A stretch of 64,000 bases of DNA, taken from NCBI GenBank assembly GCA_947500645.1, contig CANMSD010000001.1, positions 744,001 through 808,000 on the forward strand, in the 5' to 3' direction. Below, piece by piece: positions 45,836-55,392 of this stretch; position 1 is the first letter of the stretch, and each line of letters opens with the position of its first letter. Position numbers and translations under genes: made by a program. Origin of the DNA: an uncultured Erythrobacter sp. (GTDB lineage Bacteria; Pseudomonadota; Alphaproteobacteria; Sphingomonadales; Sphingomonadaceae). The notes beneath the pieces were generated by a model that searched no databases, was not told the DNA's origin, and worked only from the letters and a program-made list of their open reading frames with translations.

Positions 45836-46453
45836 ATGGCAGACGAAAAGCAAACAAAGACACGCAAGACCCCGGCAAAGCGCACCACTGCTAAGAAAGC
45901 TGCGCCTAAGAAGACCGGCGCTTCGGCAAAACCTGCTGAAAAAATGCCTGCAGTTCCTGTTGAAACTACCAGCGCACACCGTAGTGAAGCCAAGAGCCGT
46001 TTTAACGCGGCGCTGGACGAGGCCAAGGCTGGCGCAGCGGCTCTTCGAGCCGAAGCCGGTGAACGCGCCGGTTCCTATCGGGAGAATGCGATGTCGAAGA
46101 GTGATGACCTGGTAAGTGAAGCCAAAGCTTACAGCGAGCAGGCCAAGACGAAAGCCGGCGAACTCGCCACCGACGGCAAGGCTGCAGCGAGTGACGCGCT
46201 CGCATCGGTCGGTCGCGTAGTCGGTGACACCGCCGAACAAATCGACGAGCGTTTCGGCGAACAATACGGCGATTATGCGCGCAAGGCGTCGCGTAGCCTT
46301 GCAGAAACCTCTGCCAAGCTGGACGCGAAGAGCGTTGACGAGCTGGGCGAAGATGCCCGTGAGTTCGTGCGCAAGAGCCCAGGTGTTGCTGTAGGCATCG
46401 CTGCGGTTGCAGGCTTTCTGCTGGCGCGGATGTTCCGCGGTTCAAACGACTAA
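45836..46453 (+). CDS. YqjD/ElaB-like (DUF883) C-tail-anchored protein
   Basis: Protein of 205 residues with a Lys-Ala-rich N-terminus (TRKTPAKRTTAKKAAPKK), a long charged helix with possible coiled coil, and a single C-terminal membrane helix in the motif REFVRKSPGVAVGIAAVAGF. This tail is the DUF883 signature of the E. coli inner-membrane proteins ElaB, YqjD and YgaM, which bind ribosomes in stationary phase. First gene of a four-gene set of small membrane proteins. Ribosome binding here is inference from family. Confidence 0.78.
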   Translation: MADEKQTKTRKTPAKRTTAKKAAPKKTGASAKPAEKMPAVPVETTSAHRSEAKSRFNAALDEAKAGAAALRAEAGERAGSYRENAMSKSDDLVSEAKAYSEQAKTKAGELATDGKAAASDALASVGRVVGDTAEQIDERFGEQYGDYARKASRSLAETSAKLDAKSVDELGEDAREFVRKSPGVAVGIAAVAGFLLARMFRGSND

Positions 46454-46476
46454 GCTGCACTTGCGGGGGCCTGTGC

Positions 46477-46941
46477 ATGCGCGATGAAGATCTTCCAGAT
46501 CGTCCGGGTGAGGAGGACACTTCTCACCCGGATGCCGCGCCATCAAGCCTCCCACTTGATGACACGGGCGAAACTCCCCTGCCCGACAATACCGAAGACG
46601 AGCCCTTCGACGAATCTCTGACCGAAGAGTTCGCAGCCCTGATCGATGATGGGCGCACCTATGCAGAGGCTGAGCTGGCGTTTCAGAAAACGCGGGCATC
46701 GCTGGCCGGTCGCAAGATTGGCGGAGCGATTGCCTTTGGCATACTGGCGCTCATCTTCCTGCATCTCGCTCTGATCGCGCTCGCGGTTGGTCTGGTCATC
46801 GCGCTTGAACCGTTGGTCACGATCTGGGGCGCAATCGCAATCGTTGTCGGATTGTTGCTGGTCGGTGTGGTCGTGCTTGTCCTCAAGGCGCGCAACAACG
46901 CTATGGGCCTTGCCGAACTGTTTAAGACCGACGAAACATGA
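46477..46941 (+). CDS. YqjE-like / holin-X family membrane protein
   Basis: Protein of 154 residues: a very acidic first 65 residues, then two membrane helices (IGGAIAFGILALIFLHLALIA and IWGAIAIVVGLLLVGVVVLVL split by a short loop) and a short cytosolic tail with LFKTDET. This is the layout of the YqjE/putative holin-X group, which is usually beside YqjD. Overlaps the next gene by four bases. No sign of a real phage lysis role. Confidence 0.75.
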   Translation: MRDEDLPDRPGEEDTSHPDAAPSSLPLDDTGETPLPDNTEDEPFDESLTEEFAALIDDGRTYAEAELAFQKTRASLAGRKIGGAIAFGILALIFLHLALIALAVGLVIALEPLVTIWGAIAIVVGLLLVGVVVLVLKARNNAMGLAELFKTDET

Positions 46942-47369
46942 GCGATCTCGAACAGCAATTCCGCGAAGATCGCGCGCTTCGCAACTCGGCTCTTGCCCTG
47001 CTGAAAGCGGACGTTACGCATCTAAAAACCAGCCTTTCTGGCAAAGGCTTGGCAGAGCGAACCGTCAGCCGGATCACGACGGGCGCAAAAGATACGCTCG
47101 ACCAGGCGAGCGAGAAGGCAGGCGACAAGGTCGGCATACTCGCGGCACTGATCGGGGCGATTGCCTTGTGGTTTGCGCGCGAACCCATCCTTGATGCATT
47201 CCTTGAGGAAACGTCGGACGAAGATACGAGCGAGCCCGATGACGCTGAGGTGAAAGATAGCGACACCGAAGCGCTGGAAGCAGCTGAAATCGAATTGACC
47301 CAACCGGAAGAGGCGATCCCCGAAGCCGATCCGAACATTGAGAAAGCCCCCGGAGACGACCATGAGTGA
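46938..47369 (+). CDS. Small membrane-associated protein of the YqjDE-like operon
   Basis: Protein of 143 residues not assigned to a named family. N-terminal helix rich in charged residues (LEQQFREDRALRNSALALL), central hydrophobic helix KVGILAALIGAIALWFA, and a strongly acidic tail (DEDTSEPDDAEVKDSD and on). Position matches that of yqjK in E. coli but similarity is not evident. Overlaps both neighbours (4 and 8 bases), so expression is coupled. Confidence 0.7.
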   Translation: MSDLEQQFREDRALRNSALALLKADVTHLKTSLSGKGLAERTVSRITTGAKDTLDQASEKAGDKVGILAALIGAIALWFAREPILDAFLEETSDEDTSEPDDAEVKDSDTEALEAAEIELTQPEEAIPEADPNIEKAPGDDHE

Positions 47370-47925
47370 CATAGTCGAGAAGCGCGATGAGTTGCGCGCC
47401 AAGATCGAAGCCAGCGAGCGCCGTAATGCTCAACGAACGCTTGCGAGCGATGCACGCGAAGCGGCCAGTGCGGCAGGTGATTTTATCAAGAAGCACCCCG
47501 GTGTCGCAGTTGGCGGCGCGGTCGCAACCGGGCTCGCCATCGGCATGATGACCAAACCCGGACGTCGTGCGGCCAAAAAGGCTGCGAAAGGCGTCGCGAC
47601 CGGGGTTAAGAAGGGCGCAGACGGCGTCAAATCCGCGTCCATCAGCGGCGCCAAGAAGCGCAGCGGGCAAATCATGTCGCTGCTTGGCGATGCGATCGTC
47701 GCCTACGGGATCAAGGCTATCGACAGCGCGCTCGACACAGCGCAGAGCGGACAGGACACGATCGAAGATCTGAGCGATGCCGGTACTGCCAAGGCCCGCG
47801 AATTGCGCCGCGATGCCCGACACGCCGTCGGCACTGCAGGCGATCGGACCAAGGCGATCTCGCGCCGTGCCAGCCGCCGAGCCAGCCGGACCGTGCGCGA
47901 TTTGAAAGGCCGCGTGACGCGTTAA
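47362..47925 (+). CDS. Basic C-tail protein with DUF883-like glycine helix
   Basis: Protein of 187 residues from the ATG at 47362. Like the first gene of this operon it has the motif FIKKHPGVAVGGAVATGLAI, but here it is internal and followed by a strongly basic region (GRRAAKKAAKG) and a C-terminus rich in Arg (SRRASRRASRTVRDLKGR). That could bind nucleic acid, ribosomes or membrane lipid. The frame is open from a TTG at 47338. Last gene of the operon. Function unknown. Confidence 0.7.
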   Translation: MSDIVEKRDELRAKIEASERRNAQRTLASDAREAASAAGDFIKKHPGVAVGGAVATGLAIGMMTKPGRRAAKKAAKGVATGVKKGADGVKSASISGAKKRSGQIMSLLGDAIVAYGIKAIDSALDTAQSGQDTIEDLSDAGTAKARELRRDARHAVGTAGDRTKAISRRASRRASRTVRDLKGRVTR

Positions 47926-48013
47926 CTCTGTAGTAGGCACGCGGACTTGCACGCAGCTTCTCTTGCTTTATTGGGCGCGGGGTAATTTACCTCCCCAAGG
48001 AAAGACGTCGATC

Positions 48014-48244
48014 ATGGAAGAAACAACTCCAAGCCAGAAGCTCCACCTTGTGATGGGTGGCCGCGTCAAAGACCCGCGCAGCCTCGAATTTCAGGATCCT
48101 GAAAGTGTGCACGTAGTGGGCGTCTACAGCTCATACGAGGACGCCGAAGAGGCATGGCGCGCGCAGGCTCAGCGCACGGTCGATGATGCCGAGATGAAGT
48201 ATGTGGTGGTCCATATCCACCGCCTGTTGACGCCCGACGCATAA
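48014..48244 (+). CDS. DUF4170 family protein
   Basis: Small cytosolic protein of 76 residues from the ATG at 48014; the pattern KLHLVMGGRVKDPRSLEF, VGVYSSYEDAEEAWRAQAQ and YVVVHIHRLL is that of the alphaproteobacterial DUF4170 family, whose function is not known. The frame extends to 47963 but AAGGA at 47997 and family length favour the later start. Followed after 19 bases by a GNAT gene. Confidence 0.85.
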   Translation: MEETTPSQKLHLVMGGRVKDPRSLEFQDPESVHVVGVYSSYEDAEEAWRAQAQRTVDDAEMKYVVVHIHRLLTPDA

Positions 48245-48263
48245 GCGCATCTCACCGCAGACG

Positions 48264-48752
48264 ATGGACTACACGCTTCGCCTCTATCGCGACGGCGATG
48301 CCGAGCGCCTGAGCGAAATTATGCGCGAGGCCATCGAGACAATCGGATCGCGGCGCTATTCTACAGCACAGGTCGCCGCATGGGGTGCGCGGGCTCACAC
48401 AGCCCAGCGGTTCCGCGAACGTGTGGCGGACGGCGCAGTAATTTTCATTACTGCCGATGCAAACGACGAAGCGGCGGCCTATTCTTTGCTCGAGCCGGAT
48501 GGGCATCTGGATCACCTTTACGGCCATCCCGATCATTCGAGGCAGGGTTTGGCCGAACGTGTATTAGCCGCTGCGGAGCAGCATGCTCGCGAACGTGGCA
48601 TAACGCGTCTCTACACCGAAGCGAGCGAACTCGCCCGCGCAGCGTTTAAGCGTGCGGGATATGAGGTGCTGCACCGGCGGGACTTCGAAATCCCACACGG
48701 CGACACATCCGTACCGATTCATAATTACGCGATGGAAAAACCGCTCGGATGA
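48264..48752 (+). CDS. GNAT family N-acetyltransferase
   Basis: Acetyltransferase of 162 residues. The start YTLRLYRDGDAERLSEIM, the beta-4 strand GHLDHLYGHPDHSRQGLAERVL with acetyl-CoA pyrophosphate loop (HSRQGLAERV), and LYTEASELARAAFKRAGYE are the GNAT motifs A and B. Likely co-transcribed with the DUF4170 gene. Substrate unknown. A strong inverted repeat follows the stop. Confidence 0.88.
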   Translation: MDYTLRLYRDGDAERLSEIMREAIETIGSRRYSTAQVAAWGARAHTAQRFRERVADGAVIFITADANDEAAAYSLLEPDGHLDHLYGHPDHSRQGLAERVLAAAEQHARERGITRLYTEASELARAAFKRAGYEVLHRRDFEIPHGDTSVPIHNYAMEKPLG

Positions 48753-48763
48753 GTTCCAGCGCA

Positions 48764-48811
48764 GGCGGGAACCTCCGACCTGTACCGCCTAGACCTCACC
48801 AGGTTCCCGCC
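48764..48811. terminator. Inverted repeat between convergent GNAT and greA genes
   Basis: GGCGGGAACCT (48764-48774) and AGGTTCCCGCC (48801-48811) form a perfect 11-base stem with a 26-base loop, 12 bases past the GNAT stop and 22 bases from the greA stop. Probable bidirectional terminator, although no T run follows on either strand. Confidence 0.5.
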
Positions 48812-48832
48812 GCCGCGAGGACGCGTAGTCGA

Positions 48833-49309
48833 TCAGATGAATTCGATCTTGTCGACGAGGTAGAATTTGTCGCCCGACGGCACAGTCACTTCGATCTCAT
48901 CACCAACCTGCTTGCCGATCAATGCGCGCGCCAGAGGCGAGCTGAACGAAATACGTCCAGCAGCGGCATCGGCCTCAGTTTCGCCAACAATCTGGTATTT
49001 GACCGGCTTGTCGTTGTCATCAAGCAGCGTGACGGTCGCGCCGAACACAATCTTGTCGCCTGTCAGCGTCGCAGGATCGATGATCTGCGCACGGCTGACC
49101 TTGCTTTCGATGTCACCAATCATGGCCTCAACCTGGCCCTGACGCTCTTTGGCAGCGTGGTATTCAGCATTTTCCGACAGGTCGCCATGCGCGCGAGCTT
49201 CCTCGATCGCATCAACAATTTTTGGGCGTTCGTCACGCAGGGCCTTCAGGTCGGTGGTTAGCCGCTCATAGCCTTCAGCCAGCATTGGAACCTTTTCCAT
49301 CGTCGCCAT
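48833..49309 (-). CDS. greA: Transcription elongation factor GreA
   Basis: Frees backtracked RNA polymerase by stimulating transcript cleavage. The 158-residue protein has the N-terminal coiled-coil with the acidic tip ([19 protein letters not shown]) and the C-terminal FKBP-like domain ([20 protein letters not shown] and [10 protein letters not shown]). Length and motifs are normal. It lies downstream of carB on the same strand with a 113-base gap, so it may have its own promoter. Confidence 0.96.
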   Translation of the reverse strand: MATMEKVPMLAEGYERLTTDLKALRDERPKIVDAIEEARAHGDLSENAEYHAAKERQGQVEAMIGDIESKVSRAQIIDPATLTGDKIVFGATVTLLDDNDKPVKYQIVGETEADAAAGRISFSSPLARALIGKQVGDEIEVTVPSGDKFYLVDKIEFI

Positions 49310-49422
49310 TCCATCTCTTTCTATTTGCGTAAGCTCCTGAAATTATGAGCCATTTCGTGCATCACCGCTTCTGCCGAGGCGGCGATATCGCACGAAAATG
49401 TCGGGAGACTTAGCTTGAATGC

Positions 49423-52400
49423 TTAGTTATAATAGTCCTGCAATGACCGGACTTCAAGCTGGCTTGGTGATACAGCTGCAATTGCCGCTGCTGCCGCGTT
49501 CGAAGCCGTCGCAGTCGTATAGTACGGAACTTTCTTCTCTAGAGCTGTCGCGCGGATCGATTTCGAGTCGCGTAAAGACTGCCAACCTTCGGTCGTGTTG
49601 AAGATCAAAGCGATATCGCCATCGATAATTTTATCGACAATATGCGGTTGTCCTTCGGCCACTTTATTGACCTTTTCGACCTCCAGCCCCTGCTCCGTCA
49701 GATAGGTTTGCGTACCGCCGGTTGCGACCACTTTGAAGCCCTGTTCGATGAGATTGCGCACCGCCGGCACAATCACCGCCTTGTCGCTGTTCTTTACCGA
49801 TACGAAAACCGTGCCTTCACGTGGCAGGCTCATCCCCGCACCCAGCTGCGATTTGAGGAAGGCGGCTTCGAAAGTGCTGTCGATGCCCATAACCTCGCCG
49901 GTCGATTTCATCTCCGGCGTCAGGACGGGATCGGCCCCGGGGAAGCGTGCAAATGGGAACACCGCTTCCTTGATCGCCATGTAGTCGAGGTCGCGTTTGA
50001 AGGGCGGAAAGCCAGCGAGCTTCTCGCCCGCCATGACGCGTGCGGCGATCTTTGCGACTGGCTGACCTATGGCCTTAGCGACGAACGGCACAGTCCGGCT
50101 TGCACGAGGGTTAACCTCGATCAGATAGACGACCTGCTCCTCGCCTTCCTGCTTCACGGCGAACTGGATGTTCATCAGCCCGCGCACGCCGAGCGCAAAG
50201 GCTAGCGCCTCAGCTTGGCGCTCCATTTCGGTGATGGTTTCAGCTGGCAGCGAGTATGGCGGCAGAGTGCAGGCGCTGTCACCCGAATGCACCCCGGCCT
50301 CCTCGATATGCTGCATCACCCCAGCGATGCGCACTTCGTCGCCATCGCAAAGTGCATCGACATCGCATTCGATGGCATCGCGCAGGTACTGATCGATCAG
50401 CACCGGGCTATCGCCCGACACGTTCACAGCGGTGTTGATGTAGTCGTCGAGCTGCGCTTCCGAATCGACGATCTCCATCGCCCGCCCGCCCAATACGTAT
50501 GAGGGACGGAGCAACACAGGATACCCGATATGCGCGGCGACCGCGGCGGCTTCATCGCGGCTGCGGGCAATGCCATTGGCGGGCTGCTTCAGCTTCAGCT
50601 TATTGACCAGCTTGGCAAAGCGTTCGCGATCTTCGGCCAGATCGATGGCATCAGGCGACGTGCCGAGTATCGGGATCCCCTCGCGTTCCAACGCAGCGGC
50701 GAGCTTCAGCGGTGTTTGACCACCGAATTGCACAATTACGCCCACAAGCTCGCCCGATTGCTGCTCGACCCGCAGGATTTCGAGCACATCTTCCGCCGTC
50801 AACGGCTCAAAATATAGTCGGTCGGACGTGTCGTAATCAGTTGAAACCGTCTCCGGATTGCAATTGACCATGATGGTCTCGAACCCGACTTCCTCGAGCG
50901 CGAAGCAAGCGTGGACACAGCAGTAGTCGAACTCGATCCCTTGCCCGATCCGGTTGGGTCCGCCGCCCAGGATGACGATCTTCTTGCGGTCCAAAGGTGC
51001 AGCCTCGCACTCCGGCTCTCCGAATGTTGGCGCCTCATAGGTCGAGTACATATAAGGCGTGATCGCTTCGAATTCCGCCGCGCAGCTGTCGATCCGCTTG
51101 AACACCGGGCGCACACCGAGTCTCTCGCGCAGCTCGCGCACTTCCTCTTCGCTGGTTGCGCCGGCCATCGCCTGCAAGGCGTCGTGGAGCAGCCCGCTAC
51201 GCTTCGCCTGCGTCTCGGCCATCCCGCCAGCAACACCGACCGAGCGAACCGCAAGCGTCGCCAGGCGCTTGTCGGAAAAGCCCATAGCCTTCAACGCGCG
51301 CAGCCCGTCCGCCTCCTGCGGCAAACCTTCTGCTGCAATCCGGTTCTCAGCTGCGATAATCGCCTCGATCTGACGCAAGAACCACGGATCATAGCCGGTG
51401 ATCGGCTGAATATCGGCGACGCTCATACCCTCACGGAATGCCTGCGCGACGTGGAGAAGCCGGTCGGGCGTACGCTGACTGAGCGCGGCGGTGATAACGT
51501 CGCGGCTCACGCCCTCAAGTTCGGGCACGCGGTTGAACCCGTCGAGACCAGTTTCCAGACCGCGCAGCGCCTTCTGCATGGATTCCTGGAAGTTGCGGCC
51601 AATCGCCATCACTTCGCCGACCGATTTCATCGCGGTTGAGAGACGTGCTTCCGAACCCTTGAACTTCTCGAAGGCGAAACGCGGGATCTTGGTCACGACA
51701 TAGTCGATGGTCGGCTCGAAACTTGCCGGGGTCGCACCGGTGATTTCGTTGGTGATCTCGTCCAGCGTGTATCCCACCGCCAGCTTCGCCGCGACGCGGG
51801 CAATCGGGAAGCCCGTTGCCTTGGAGGCCAGCGCAGAGCTGCGCGACACGCGCGGGTTCATCTCGATTACGATAAGTCGGCCATCCTTGGGATTGACCGC
51901 GAACTGCACATTCGAACCACCCGTTTCGACGCCGATCTCGCGCAGCACATTGATGCTGGCGGTGCGCATGATCTGGTATTCTTTGTCGGTCAGCGTCAGC
52001 GCCGGAGCGACCGTGATGCTGTCGCCTGTGTGCACGCCCATCGCATCGACATTCTCGATTGAGCAGATGATGATGCAATTGTCCTTGCGGTCGCGCACGA
52101 CCTCCATCTCATACTCTTTCCAGCCGAGGAGCGATTCCTCGATCAGCACTTCTGTGGTCGGTGAAGCGTCGAGCCCCTCGGAGACGATTTTGTCGAATTC
52201 CGCCTTGTTGTAGGCGATGCCGCCGCCTGTGCCGCCAAGCGTGAAGCTGGGGCGAATGATTGCAGGCAGGCCCGTCCGCTCCACAATCTCGCGGGCCTCT
52301 TCGATCGTGTTAGCGACCCCGCTACGCGCGCTCTCAAGGCCGATGGAATCCATCGCATCACGGAAGCGCTGGCGGTTCTCGGCCTTGTCAATCGCGTCCG

Positions 52401-52758
52401 CCTTGGCGCCGATCATCTCGACGCCGAACTTCTCCAGCGTCCCGTCGGCGTCCAGCGACAGCGCGCAGTTAAGCGCCGTCTGCCCGCCCATCGTCGGCAG
52501 CAGCGCATCGGGCCGCTCTTTCTCAATGATCTTGGCAACGATCTCCGGCGTGATCGGTTCGATGTAGGTGCTGTCCGCAAACTCGGGATCGGTCATGATC
52601 GTCGCCGGGTTCGAATTGACCAGGATGACGCGATAGCCCTCTTCTTTCAGAGCTTTGATCGCCTGCGTTCCCGAATAATCGAACTCGCAAGCCTGGCCGA
52701 TGATGATCGGTCCCGCGCCAATTACGAGGATCGAAGAAATGTCGTTGCGTTTGGGCAT
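49423..52758 (-). CDS. carB: Carbamoyl-phosphate synthase large subunit
   Basis: Makes carbamoyl phosphate from bicarbonate, ammonia (from CarA) and two ATP, for arginine and pyrimidines. The 1111-residue protein shows the duplicated ATP-grasp halves: [18 protein letters not shown] at the start and [24 protein letters not shown] segment near 600, [12 protein letters not shown] and [33 protein letters not shown] and [18 protein letters not shown], and the C-terminal MGS-like regulatory domain ([12 protein letters not shown]). Its start shares a base with the stop of a lipoprotein gene (TAATG), and two lipoprotein genes separate it from carA. Confidence 0.98.
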   Translation of the reverse strand: MPKRNDISSILVIGAGPIIIGQACEFDYSGTQAIKALKEEGYRVILVNSNPATIMTDPEFADSTYIEPITPEIVAKIIEKERPDALLPTMGGQTALNCALSLDADGTLEKFGVEMIGAKADAIDKAENRQRFRDAMDSIGLESARSGVANTIEEAREIVERTGLPAIIRPSFTLGGTGGGIAYNKAEFDKIVSEGLDASPTTEVLIEESLLGWKEYEMEVVRDRKDNCIIICSIENVDAMGVHTGDSITVAPALTLTDKEYQIMRTASINVLREIGVETGGSNVQFAVNPKDGRLIVIEMNPRVSRSSALASKATGFPIARVAAKLAVGYTLDEITNEITGATPASFEPTIDYVVTKIPRFAFEKFKGSEARLSTAMKSVGEVMAIGRNFQESMQKALRGLETGLDGFNRVPELEGVSRDVITAALSQRTPDRLLHVAQAFREGMSVADIQPITGYDPWFLRQIEAIIAAENRIAAEGLPQEADGLRALKAMGFSDKRLATLAVRSVGVAGGMAETQAKRSGLLHDALQAMAGATSEEEVRELRERLGVRPVFKRIDSCAAEFEAITPYMYSTYEAPTFGEPECEAAPLDRKKIVILGGGPNRIGQGIEFDYCCVHACFALEEVGFETIMVNCNPETVSTDYDTSDRLYFEPLTAEDVLEILRVEQQSGELVGVIVQFGGQTPLKLAAALEREGIPILGTSPDAIDLAEDRERFAKLVNKLKLKQPANGIARSRDEAAAVAAHIGYPVLLRPSYVLGGRAMEIVDSEAQLDDYINTAVNVSGDSPVLIDQYLRDAIECDVDALCDGDEVRIAGVMQHIEEAGVHSGDSACTLPPYSLPAETITEMERQAEALAFALGVRGLMNIQFAVKQEGEEQVVYLIEVNPRASRTVPFVAKAIGQPVAKIAARVMAGEKLAGFPPFKRDLDYMAIKEAVFPFARFPGADPVLTPEMKSTGEVMGIDSTFEAAFLKSQLGAGMSLPREGTVFVSVKNSDKAVIVPAVRNLIEQGFKVVATGGTQTYLTEQGLEVEKVNKVAEGQPHIVDKIIDGDIALIFNTTEGWQSLRDSKSIRATALEKKVPYYTTATASNAAAAAIAAVSPSQLEVRSLQDYYN

Positions 52759-53282
52759 TATTCTGCGTCTTCGCTTTCGTTTTCGTCTTCGGAGGGTTCG
52801 ACTGATGGGGGATTATCAAGCGTGAATCCGGTTAGACGCATGCCCTCTTGCTGGCGTTCGCATCCGGCAGCGAGCACCGTATCGCCCGTCATGGCCTCTG
52901 CGCGGACGCGATAGAGAGAGGGGTCGTCGCCGAAATAGAACGCGCCAGCTTCGGTCACTGAAAGGTTCATAAAAGCTTCGACCGGCGGGGCCGTCGCGCC
53001 AAAGGCTGATGTGCGGATCGAGCCGCGTTCATCACCGCTCGCAGGCACGATCATCTCGTTGATGGCCATCAGGTCCATCTTGGTGATGTCGTAGGCGTAA
53101 GTCGGGACGACCGGGCCCTCAGCTGCTTCGAGTAGCTGCCTGATCTCAAGCTTGCCGGAAAGGCGCGCAGCGCAATCTTCCGCGCTTTCAACACCCTCGC
53201 GCCAGTCCTTGTCCTCAAGGAGGTCGCAGGCGCCCAATGACAGGATCGCCAAAGCAGCGAGTAGTGGACGGGCCTTACGCAT
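52758..53282 (-). CDS. Putative lipoprotein between carA and carB
   Basis: Unrecognised lipoprotein of 174 residues. Signal [14 protein letters not shown] with the lipobox Cys at 19, then a globular domain with [18 protein letters not shown] and a Glu-rich tail ([11 protein letters not shown]). Its start shares a base with the stop of the upstream lipoprotein gene (TGATG) and its stop with the carB start (TAATG). The function is unknown; nothing connects it biochemically with carbamoyl phosphate. Confidence 0.8.
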   Translation of the reverse strand: MRKARPLLAALAILSLGACDLLEDKDWREGVESAEDCAARLSGKLEIRQLLEAAEGPVVPTYAYDITKMDLMAINEMIVPASGDERGSIRTSAFGATAPPVEAFMNLSVTEAGAFYFGDDPSLYRVRAEAMTGDTVLAAGCERQQEGMRLTGFTLDNPPSVEPSEDENESEDAE

Positions 53283-53602
53283 CAGAAAGATGGTGCCTCC
53301 ATCTGACCATCGGGCAGCCCGATCGTAGCGTCTGCATTGAGCGCTTCAAACTGCCCCTTCACACAGACAATCATCCGCACCATCGCATCGTTGTCGCGCA
53401 GGCTGCTGAGCACGATTTGCGAGCGGCCGAAGCTGTCGGTGCCGAAGCTGGCATCTTCAAGCCCGCACTCGGCAATGATATAGTCATATTGCGCGCGGTT
53501 GAGCGGTTGCTCCTCGCCCTGATGCGCAAGATCGCTGGCCGGGTTGGAGCAGGCCGCGAGAGCGAGCACTGCAAAACCGCTAGTTATTGCGCGGAGCATC
53601 AC
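53282..53602 (-). CDS. Small putative lipoprotein between carA and carB
   Basis: Unrecognised lipoprotein of 106 residues. Signal ITSGFAVLALAAC gives the lipobox Cys18; the mature part NPASDLAHQGEEQPLNRAQ through AECGLEDASFG has two further Cys that could pair. Overlaps carA by four bases (ATGA) and the next lipoprotein by one. Translational coupling means its level follows CarA's. Confidence 0.78.
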   Translation of the reverse strand: MMLRAITSGFAVLALAACSNPASDLAHQGEEQPLNRAQYDYIIAECGLEDASFGTDSFGRSQIVLSSLRDNDAMVRMIVCVKGQFEALNADATIGLPDGQMEAPSF

Positions 53603-54780
53603 GATAGACCCCCGACGAATTTCTCAAACAGGTAGAAGCTGTCTTGCGGGCCCGGCGAGGCCTCTGGGTGATATTGCACGCCGAATGCGCGTTTGCCTTT
53701 CACTGCGATCCCGCAATTGGAGCCATCGAACAGCGATACGTGCGTCTGCTCAAGGGTATCTGGCAGGCTATCGGCATCCACTGCAAAGCCGTGATTCATG
53801 CTGGTGATCTCGACCAGCTCGAGCGTCTCGCCCCAGCCCTCACCCACGCGCTGAACCGGGTGGTTCGCGCCGCGGTGGCCCTGGTGCATCTTCACCGTCT
53901 TCGCGCCCGCGGCGAGCGCCAGCATCTGATGGCCCAAGCAAATGCCGAACAGCGGCATGTCACGCTCCAGCAGAGCCTTGATCACCGGCACTGCGAACTC
54001 ACCCGTTGCCGCCGGATCGCCTGGCCCGTTCGACAGGAACACACCGTCTGGTGATAGCGCCAGAATATCCTCCAGCGAGGTCTGCGCGGGCACCACGGTC
54101 ACTTTTGCGCCAGCTCGCACGAGATTGCGGAAGATGTTGTCCTTCGCGCCGTAATCAATCGCGACCACATGCGGGGTCGCATCAAATGCCGCGCGGCCAT
54201 AGCCGTGGCCGAGGCGCCAATACCCGCCTTCCCAGCTCTCCTGGTTTTCGCGACTGACGCGGCTGGCAAGGTCCATCCCTTCAAGCCCAGCCCATTCTTG
54301 TGCGCGGGTGATCAACGCATCCACATCGAAGCTGCCATCCGGCGAATGCGCGATCACCGCATTGGGCGCGCCGGAAAGGCGGATGCGGCGGGTCAGCGCG
54401 CGCGTATCGACGCCCGCAAGTCCGATCTTGCCATTGGCCGCCATCCAGTCGGTGAAGGCTTCGGCAGAGCGGAAATTGCTCGGCTGCGTCACATCTTCGC
54501 GGACTACGCAACCGACTGCGCTTTCGACCTGGCTTTCGATATCTTCGCTATTCGCGCCAACATTGCCGATATGCGGAAAGGTGAAAGTGACGATTTGCGC
54601 GGCGTAGCTGGGGTCGGTCATGACTTCCTGATAACCGGTCATCGCGGTGTTGAAGCACACTTCGCCGACCGCGTCCCCGCTCGCGCCAAAGCCGCGTCCC
54701 CAGATCACAGAACCGTCAGCCAAAACGAGGACTCCCGTCGCGCCGTTGGGTTGCGCAGGAGTTGCGGCGGGGTCGGCCAT
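53599..54780 (-). CDS. carA: Carbamoyl-phosphate synthase small (glutaminase) subunit
   Basis: Hydrolyses glutamine and channels ammonia to CarB. The 393 residues have the N-terminal CPSase domain (FNTAMTGYQEVMTDPSY, FPHIGNVGANSEDIES) and a class I glutaminase domain with the nucleophile in LFGICLGHQML and the His-Glu pair in VQYHPEASPGPQD. The start is the ATG at 54780 (MADPAATPAQ); the frame is open to 54828. First gene of the car operon; a promoter should lie in 54781-54927, divergent to yqeY. Confidence 0.97.
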   Translation of the reverse strand: MADPAATPAQPNGATGVLVLADGSVIWGRGFGASGDAVGEVCFNTAMTGYQEVMTDPSYAAQIVTFTFPHIGNVGANSEDIESQVESAVGCVVREDVTQPSNFRSAEAFTDWMAANGKIGLAGVDTRALTRRIRLSGAPNAVIAHSPDGSFDVDALITRAQEWAGLEGMDLASRVSRENQESWEGGYWRLGHGYGRAAFDATPHVVAIDYGAKDNIFRNLVRAGAKVTVVPAQTSLEDILALSPDGVFLSNGPGDPAATGEFAVPVIKALLERDMPLFGICLGHQMLALAAGAKTVKMHQGHRGANHPVQRVGEGWGETLELVEITSMNHGFAVDADSLPDTLEQTHVSLFDGSNCGIAVKGKRAFGVQYHPEASPGPQDSFYLFEKFVGGLS

Positions 54781-54927
54781 AAGGGCGCTCCGAGTCAGTG
54801 GGTTTCCAGCAATGTCGCTAAGACCCACGAGCTAGGCTTGCACTGCCCATGCGTCAACCTATCTCAAGGCGCATATTTTGGCTAAACGGCCTGTTGGCTC
54901 AAACCATCCACAAGAAAGACAAAAACG

Positions 54928-55392
54928 ATGCCCGAAGGACAGATGCGCGACGACATCAAAGCCGCCACGATCACCGCCATGAAAGCGGGTGAGAAGGAGC
55001 GTACTGCAACGCTCCGCCAGATCTCAGCCAAGATCAAGGATCGCGATATTGAGATGCGCACCTCCAATAAGGACGTGCCGGATGACGAATTGGTCACCGC
55101 TGTTTTGCAGAAAATGGCGAAGCAGCGGCGCGAGTCGATAACTATGTATGTTGACGGTGGGCGCGACGAGCTGGCCGAGAACGAGCGGGCAGAACTCAGC
55201 ATTATCGAGGAGTTCCTCCCTCAGATGATGAGCGAAGAAGATACGCGGGCCGCGATCGAGGATGTCAAATTAACTTTAGGCGTTGATTCCATTAAGGATA
55301 TGGGCCGCGTTATGGGGGAACTAAAGGCTCGCCACGGCGCTGTACTGGATATGAGTAAAGCCAGTGCATTTGTGAAAGAGAGCCTATCGTGA
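54928..55392 (+). CDS. yqeY: GatB/YqeY-domain protein
   Basis: Small helical protein of 154 residues with the fold of the GatB tail, which binds tRNA in amidotransferases; the free form's role is not settled. Family marks: IKAATITAMKAGEKERTATLR, KDRDIEMRTSNKDV, MAKQRRESITMYVDGGRDEL and IIEEFLPQMMSEED. It overlaps the next lipoprotein gene by four bases and precedes dnaG and rpoD, the usual place in alphaproteobacteria. Confidence 0.93.
   Translation: MPEGQMRDDIKAATITAMKAGEKERTATLRQISAKIKDRDIEMRTSNKDVPDDELVTAVLQKMAKQRRESITMYVDGGRDELAENERAELSIIEEFLPQMMSEEDTRAAIEDVKLTLGVDSIKDMGRVMGELKARHGAVLDMSKASAFVKESLS

Noticed and set aside
46477..46941. Holin-like protein taken as a sign of prophage
   Set aside because: No phage genes nearby; the YqjE/holin-X group is a housekeeping membrane family beside YqjD.
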